7,074 nucleotides of DNA from Gammaproteobacteria bacterium (GTDB lineage: Bacteria > Pseudomonadota > Gammaproteobacteria > BMS3Bbin11), in assembly GCA_030617565.1 (NCBI GenBank), contig JAUWVE010000082.1, positions 1 through 7,074 of the forward strand. The letters run 5' to 3'. The notes under the pieces were generated by a model. It saw only the letters and a program-made list of their open reading frames with translations, ran no database searches and had not been told where the DNA came from. The position numbers and the translations under genes were made by a program. This document shows, in pieces, positions 1 to 7,074 of this stretch (positions within the stretch are counted from its first letter, which is position 1; each line of letters starts with the position of its first letter).

Positions 1-64
1 AGAAGCAAAAGAGATTAAAGGAATTATTGAGACATGAACTTGTATGTGCCTTGTCGAAGCCATC

Positions 65-163
65 CCTTCTCCCTGGAGGGAGAAGGCCAGGATGAGGGGG
101 CTGATAAATCAACCCCTTACCTGCCCGGTCACCCTCACCCTAACCCTCTCCCAAAGGGAGAGG
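65..163. repeat. Inverted pair of REP-like hairpins (BIME-like)
   Basis: Two short hairpins in opposite orientation lie downstream of hemE. The first has a 10-base perfect stem (65-74 with 77-86) around a very tight turn and is followed by a G-rich tail to 100. The second has an 8-base perfect stem (145-152 with 156-163, loop AAA) and is preceded by a C-rich tail from about 130. The two units are also inverted copies of each other: 78-100 pairs with 130-152 with about 5 mismatches in 23. The CCCTCACCCTAACCCTCTCCC-type core, in short blocks, resembles intergenic REP repeats scattered through many proteobacterial genomes, and a head-to-head pair resembles a BIME. Neither hairpin is followed by a T-run on either strand, so an intrinsic terminator is not supported, although mRNA 3'-end protection is a known REP role. 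Confidence 0.7.
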
Positions 164-182
164 AGATTTATGGGACAGCAAT

Positions 183-198
183 GGTTTTACGTAAAACC
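183..198. repeat. Perfect 16-base palindrome downstream of hemE
   Basis: GGTTTTACGTAAAACC is identical to its own reverse complement and lies about 20 bases past the hemE stop. The octamer CGTAAAAC inside it (190-197) recurs directly at 204-211, and a small stem TCGT/ACGA (203-206 with 210-213) overlaps the second copy. No T-tract follows on the minus strand, so it is not a convincing terminator. It could be a hairpin at the 3' end of the hemE transcript, a protein-binding site, or the remnant of a repeat. Only the symmetry itself is seen. Confidence 0.4.
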
Positions 199-218
199 TA
201 AATCGTAAAACGAAAGAT

Positions 219-1283
219 TTACTGATGATACTTGCGGCTAAGCGTATGAACCGCTTCAATCAAAGCGGCGGCATGGTCCGGGTTGATCTCCGGATGTATA
301 CCATGGCCGAGGTTGAAGACGTGGCCATTGCCTTTGCCGAAGCTGGCGAGGGTGTTGCCGACTTCCTCACGAATCCTGTCTGGCGAGGCATACAGCACAC
401 AGGGATCAATATTACCCTGCAGGGCAACGCGGTCACCGACTCTTGCCCGGGCATCCGACAAATCGGTTGTCCAGTCCAGGCCCAGTGCATCGCAGCCGCT
501 GTCAGCCATGGCTTCCAGCCATTGTCCGCCGCCTTTGGTGAACAGTACCACCGGCACATCCCGGGTCGCAGGATCAGCTTTCAATTTACTGACGATGTTA
601 GTCATATAGGATAAAGAGAATTTACGATAGGCAGCAGGGGATAATGATCCACCCCAGGTATCAAAGATCATGACGGCCTGGGCACCGGCGGCGATTTGTG
701 CTGAAAGGTAGACGCTGACGCTATCTGCAAGAACCGTCAGTATTTTGTGCAACAGATCCGGACGGTTAAACATCATCGCTTTGATCTTTGAAAATGTTTT
801 GCTGCTGCCGCCTTCTACCATATAGGTCGCGAGCGTCCAGGGACTGCCGGAAAAACCAATCAGGGGCACACGGCCATCCAGCTCGCGGCGAATCAGCGAT
901 ACCGCATCGGTGACATAGCGTAGTTCATCACCGGGATCAGGCACAGCGAGTTTATTGACTGCGGCCTCATCGGTGATCGGGTGTTTGAAGCGCGGCCCTT
1001 CACCTTCCTCAAAGTACAGACCCAGTCCCATGGCATCCGGTATGGTCAGGATATCGGAAAATAGAATCGCCGCATCCAGCGGGAACCTCTCCAGTGGCTG
1101 CAGGGTGACTTCGCAGGCCAGTTCCGGATTCTGGCACAGAGACATGAAGTCACCGGCCTTGCTGCGGGTAGCGCGGTATTCAGGCAGATAACGGCCTGCC
1201 TGCCGCATCATCCATACTGGTGTCACATCTACGGCTTCACGTCGCAGGGCACGCAAAAAACGATCATTTTTAAGTGTTGGCAT
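219..1283 (-). CDS. hemE: Uroporphyrinogen decarboxylase HemE
   Basis: Cytosolic enzyme that removes four acetate carboxyl groups from uroporphyrinogen III to give coproporphyrinogen III in heme biosynthesis; the family uses no cofactor. The protein is 354 residues with the start chosen here, as expected for bacterial HemE. Visible motifs are the first signature PVWMMRQAGR (22-31), the catalytic aspartate in LFSDI (Asp77), the second signature GFSGSPWT...YMVEGG (143-159, with the active-site Tyr154), FDTWGG (207-212), FTKGGGQW (248-255) and NLGHGIHPE near the C-terminus (His327). The ATG at 1283 is chosen because MPTLKNDRFLRAL matches the usual N-terminus. An in-frame ATG at 1313 would add ten residues (MKHYTREKTI), but it lies inside the terminal repeat of the upstream element and has no Shine-Dalgarno sequence. 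The chosen start has only a weak GAG at 1295-1297, 11 bases away. Family assignment is certain; the start is likely. Confidence 0.97.
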   Translation of the reverse strand: MPTLKNDRFLRALRREAVDVTPVWMMRQAGRYLPEYRATRSKAGDFMSLCQNPELACEVTLQPLERFPLDAAILFSDILTIPDAMGLGLYFEEGEGPRFKHPITDEAAVNKLAVPDPGDELRYVTDAVSLIRRELDGRVPLIGFSGSPWTLATYMVEGGSSKTFSKIKAMMFNRPDLLHKILTVLADSVSVYLSAQIAAGAQAVMIFDTWGGSLSPAAYRKFSLSYMTNIVSKLKADPATRDVPVVLFTKGGGQWLEAMADSGCDALGLDWTTDLSDARARVGDRVALQGNIDPCVLYASPDRIREEVGNTLASFGKGNGHVFNLGHGIHPEINPDHAAALIEAVHTLSRKYHQ

Positions 1284-1298
1284 TATGGTTTTTTCTCG

Positions 1299-1330
1299 AG
1301 TGTAGTGTTTCATATTATTTGACGATTAAG
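1299..1330. repeat. Left terminal inverted repeat of the element
   Basis: This arm is the exact reverse complement of 1532-1563 over 32 bases; the next outer bases (1298 and 1564) no longer pair. Read on the minus strand it holds the TAA stop of the 68-codon frame (1317-1315), an AATAAT box (1319-1314) and an ATG (1313-1311) that is in frame with hemE. Confidence 0.9.
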
Positions 1331-1521
1331 CGTGACGAGAAGCCGTTAGCTACAAGGCAGGTTTCGCAGTAAATGGTTGCTCCCTTTGCAAGGAATCTAA
1401 CGCCGTAGATGACGGTTTCTCGCCGCGCCCGAAGGGAGGTCCACAAATGGCTCAATACGGCATTGCAGTTTTTGCCAAGGGAATGACCATTGCATGCGAA
1501 CTGCGCCTTGTCTTGAACCAT
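1315..1521 (-). CDS. Hypothetical 68-residue frame inside the element
   Basis: Open frame of 68 codons almost filling the element, with its TAA stop in the left terminal repeat. The ATG at 1521 is preceded by GAGG (1532-1529) at 7 bases, a plausible ribosome binding site. The peptide is Cys-containing with no signal peptide or membrane segment, and I recognise no domain. Its second half contains YGVRFLAKG and TIYCETCLVAN. The same pattern recurs in the peptide read from the opposite strand, because the element is palindromic. A HLWTS motif mid-protein likewise matches HLWAS in that peptide. Coding is unproven: in a palindrome such similarity can come from DNA symmetry alone. It may be only a by-product of the repeat. 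Confidence 0.2.
   Translation of the reverse strand: MVQDKAQFACNGHSLGKNCNAVLSHLWTSLRARRETVIYGVRFLAKGATIYCETCLVANGFSSRLIVK
1434..1439 (+). promoter_or_regulatory. Shine-Dalgarno site for the 29-codon frame
   Basis: GGGAGG lies 7 bases upstream of the ATG at 1447. A stem formed by 1437-1452 and 1516-1531 (14 of 16 positions Watson-Crick, one more G-U) would bury the end of this site and the start codon. This suggests, by inference only, that the RNA could control its own translation or that the motif is primarily structural. Confidence 0.3.
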
Positions 1522-1536
1522 TTGTGGGCCTCTTAA
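1447..1536 (+). CDS. Hypothetical 29-residue peptide inside the element
   Basis: Short frame starting ATGGCTCAATAC and ending at a TAA in the right terminal repeat. It is notable for a strong ribosome binding site, GGGAGG at 1434-1439, 7 bases before the ATG. The peptide begins MAQYGIAVFAKG, continues with TIACELRLVLN and ends NHLWAS. It shares the spaced pattern YG....AKG and TI.CE..LV.N with the minus-strand frame. It overlaps that frame in antisense over 1447-1521 and runs opposite to all neighbouring genes. No known family is recognised. Expression is not shown by the sequence, and the frame could be a by-product of a structured repeat. Confidence 0.3.
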   Translation: MAQYGIAVFAKGMTIACELRLVLNHLWAS

Positions 1537-1563
1537 TCGTCAAATAATATGAAACACTACACT
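1532..1563. repeat. Right terminal inverted repeat of the element
   Basis: Exact reverse complement of 1299-1330. It contributes two of the three bases of the gltD stop codon (TAG, 1564-1562) and holds the TAA stop (1534-1536) of the short plus-strand frame. It carries the same AATAAT box (1543-1548) and ATG (1549-1551), here pointing antisense into gltD. Confidence 0.9.
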
Positions 1564-3004
1564 AGCGCGGAAGATCGCTGCTGCCCATCAGGAATTCGTC
1601 GACTGCTCTGGCCGCCTGACGGCCTTCGCGTATCGCCCACACCACCAGCGACTGTCCGCGACGCATATCACCAGCAGCGAAAACCTTGTCAACCGAAGTC
1701 TGGTAGTTGGATGTATTGGCATTGATATTGCCACGATTATCCTGTGCCAGACCCAGATCTTCAATCATACCCTGGTGAACAGGATGTACGAAGCCCATAG
1801 CGATGAAGACACGGTCGGCCTTGAGTTCGAATTCCGAACCGGCGATTTCAGACATCTGCCACTGCCCACTCTCATCCTTTTTCCATTCAACCTTGATGCA
1901 GTCAATACCCGTCAGTTTGCCATCTTTACCTTTAAAGCGTTTGCTGGCGACACTCCACATGCGTTCACAGCCTTCTTCCTGTGAACTGGATGTGCGTAGT
2001 TTATTCGGCCAGTCGGGCCAGGTCAGTGCCTTATTTTCTTTCTCCGGCGGCATCGGCATGATTTCAAGCTGGGTGACGGATTTTGCTCCCTGGCGGTTGG
2101 ATGTGCCAATACAATCTGAACCGGTATCGCCGCCGCCGATGACCACTACGTCCAGATCTGTCGCGAGAACAGCCTCTGCAGCAGGAATCTGATCACCGGC
2201 TACACGCTTATTGGATTGGGTCAGGAATTCCATGGCGAAATATACACCGTCCAGTTCTCTACCTTCAACAGGCAGGTCACGGGGGTCTTCGGAACCGCCG
2301 GTTAATACTATGGCATCAAACTCATTAATGAGTTGTTCGACTGGAATTTCAGCACCAATGTGGGCATTGGTTTTGAATTCGATGCCTTCGCCCATCATCT
2401 GGCTCATGCGACGGTCTATCAGTGTTTTACTGAATTTGAAATCCGGTATGCCATAACGTAACAGGCCACCAATGCGGTCGTTTTTTTCAAACACGGTAAC
2501 ATCATGGCCGACGCGTGCCAGTTGCTGTGCAGCGGCCAGGCCGGAAGGCCCTGAACCCACGACGGCAACCTTTTTGCCACTACGATGGCTGGCGATCTGA
2601 GGTTTTATCCAGCCCTGTTCCCAGGCATGATCGACAATGGCGCATTCAATCGTTTTGATCGTTACTGGCACATCATCGATGTTCAATGTACAGGCTGCTT
2701 CACAGGGGGCAGGACAGATGCGGCCGGTGAATTCAGGAAAATTATTGGTCGAATGCAGAACCTCACTGGCATCTCGCATGTTGCCTTTGTAGACCAGATC
2801 ATTCCAGTCGGGGATGATGTTGTTGACCGGGCAGCCCTGATGACAGAAAGGGATGCCACAGTCCATGCAGCGTGCACCCTGCTGCTGCAGTACATCTTGC
2901 TGCAATGGATTAACAAATTCTTTATAATTGACTAGCCGGTCGGCGACCGGTGCGTAGGTTCGTTCCCGTCTTGGGAATTCAATGAACCCTGTTGGTTTAC
3001 CCAT
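1562..3004 (-). CDS. gltD: Glutamate synthase (NADPH) small subunit GltD
   Basis: Small (beta) subunit of GOGAT. It takes electrons from NADPH through FAD and passes them by iron-sulfur centres to GltB, where 2-oxoglutarate and glutamine-derived ammonia become glutamate. It is 480 residues, full length for the family. The N-terminal iron-sulfur region has CMDCGIPFCHQGC (Cys46, 49, 54, 58) and CPAPCEAAC (Cys97, 101, 105). The FAD-binding glycine motif GSGPSG is at 150-155, the NADPH-binding motif GGGDTG at 290-295, and the second FAD contact AAGDMRRGQS at 443-452. The ATG at 3004 has a good GGAG (3015-3012) 7 bases upstream. It follows gltB by 55 bases, consistent with co-transcription. The C-terminus SSDLPR is typical, but the TAG stop overlaps the terminal repeat of the downstream element, which may have supplied two of its bases. 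Related enzymes (PreT, NfnL-like) share the fold, but the neighbour gltB settles the call. Confidence 0.97.
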   Translation of the reverse strand: MGKPTGFIEFPRRERTYAPVADRLVNYKEFVNPLQQDVLQQQGARCMDCGIPFCHQGCPVNNIIPDWNDLVYKGNMRDASEVLHSTNNFPEFTGRICPAPCEAACTLNIDDVPVTIKTIECAIVDHAWEQGWIKPQIASHRSGKKVAVVGSGPSGLAAAQQLARVGHDVTVFEKNDRIGGLLRYGIPDFKFSKTLIDRRMSQMMGEGIEFKTNAHIGAEIPVEQLINEFDAIVLTGGSEDPRDLPVEGRELDGVYFAMEFLTQSNKRVAGDQIPAAEAVLATDLDVVVIGGGDTGSDCIGTSNRQGAKSVTQLEIMPMPPEKENKALTWPDWPNKLRTSSSQEEGCERMWSVASKRFKGKDGKLTGIDCIKVEWKKDESGQWQMSEIAGSEFELKADRVFIAMGFVHPVHQGMIEDLGLAQDNRGNINANTSNYQTSVDKVFAAGDMRRGQSLVVWAIREGRQAARAVDEFLMGSSDLPR

Positions 3005-3059
3005 TACTCTTCTCCAAAGTTCTTTTTCTGTACCGTCCTGTCATTTTCATCTTGTTCGT

Positions 3060-7074
<4,015 letters not shown>

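Larger units (their letters stand above)
1299..1563. mobile_element. MITE-like foldback element between gltD and hemE
   Basis: A 265-base element is bounded by perfect 32-base inverted repeats (1299-1330 and 1532-1563). The outer ends read AGTGTAGTG and CACTACACT. Inside, the two halves remain complementary: 1351-1413 matches the reverse complement of 1450-1512 at about 65%, so the whole unit is an imperfect palindrome centred near 1431. It encodes no transposase. It fills almost all of the gltD-hemE gap, which would otherwise be about 15 bases. No convincing target-site duplication is seen (left flank CTCG, right flank AGCG). Small size, terminal repeats, no transposase and insertion in an operon fit a MITE or a similar nonautonomous repeat, but I do not recognise the family and cannot see other copies. 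The alternative is a structured RNA locus, or a stable stem that modulates gltD-hemE readthrough. Confidence 0.7.

Noticed and set aside
1..60. Possible 3' end of a plus-strand gene converging on hemE (frame ending in TGA at 35-37, or the next frame over ending at about 95).
   Set aside because: Only a dozen to thirty codons are visible, two frames are equally possible, and no family can be recognised.
145..163. REP hairpin as an intrinsic terminator for hemE.
   Set aside because: No T-run follows the stem on the minus strand.
1299..1563. Integron attC site or CRISPR repeat as an explanation for the palindrome.
   Set aside because: There is no RYYYAAC/GTTRRRY pair in the right arrangement, no cassette array and no repeat-spacer series. 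The perfect 32-base ends fit an inverted-repeat element better.
2585..2935. 116-codon plus-strand open frame inside gltD.
   Set aside because: It is antisense to a complete, motif-rich gltD and has no recognisable product; a shadow of the coding strand.

Overview
The window looks like part of the chromosome of a gammaproteobacterium. All three main genes are on the minus strand, in the order gltB, gltD, hemE. Their proteins resemble those of Pseudomonas-like and marine gammaproteobacteria, and Pseudomonas has the same gene order. The assignment rests on recalled protein similarity and gene order; there is no rRNA or other marker here.

Layout from the right edge, in the direction of transcription: (1) 7074-3060, gltB, the large subunit of NADPH-dependent glutamate synthase. 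It is cut by the window edge and lacks roughly the first 200 residues, including the catalytic N-terminal cysteine. (2) After a 55-base gap, gltD (3004-1562), the complete small subunit with iron-sulfur, FAD and NADPH motifs. (3) 1563-1299, a 265-base element with perfect 32-base terminal inverted repeats. Its interior is an imperfect palindrome, and it carries two short overlapping antisense reading frames with matching start contexts. (4) 1283-219, hemE, uroporphyrinogen decarboxylase, complete. (5) 218-1, the region downstream of hemE. It holds a perfect 16-base palindrome and an inverted pair of REP-type hairpins, with no gene I can support.

GltB and GltD make glutamate from glutamine and 2-oxoglutarate. 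In gammaproteobacteria glutamate is also the precursor of heme through glutamyl-tRNA and 5-aminolevulinate, and HemE acts later in that pathway, so the cluster joins nitrogen assimilation to tetrapyrrole synthesis. Without the element, gltD and hemE would be about 15 bases apart, as in a tight operon.

The element between gltD and hemE is the one feature that is not routine. It resembles a MITE or foldback repeat, but I do not recognise its family. It abuts or overlaps the gltD stop codon, adds an in-frame ATG upstream of hemE, and its two arms encode visibly related peptides. A weaker observation is a rise in G+C to about 62% in the last 600 bases of the window, against about 50% in the rest of gltB.
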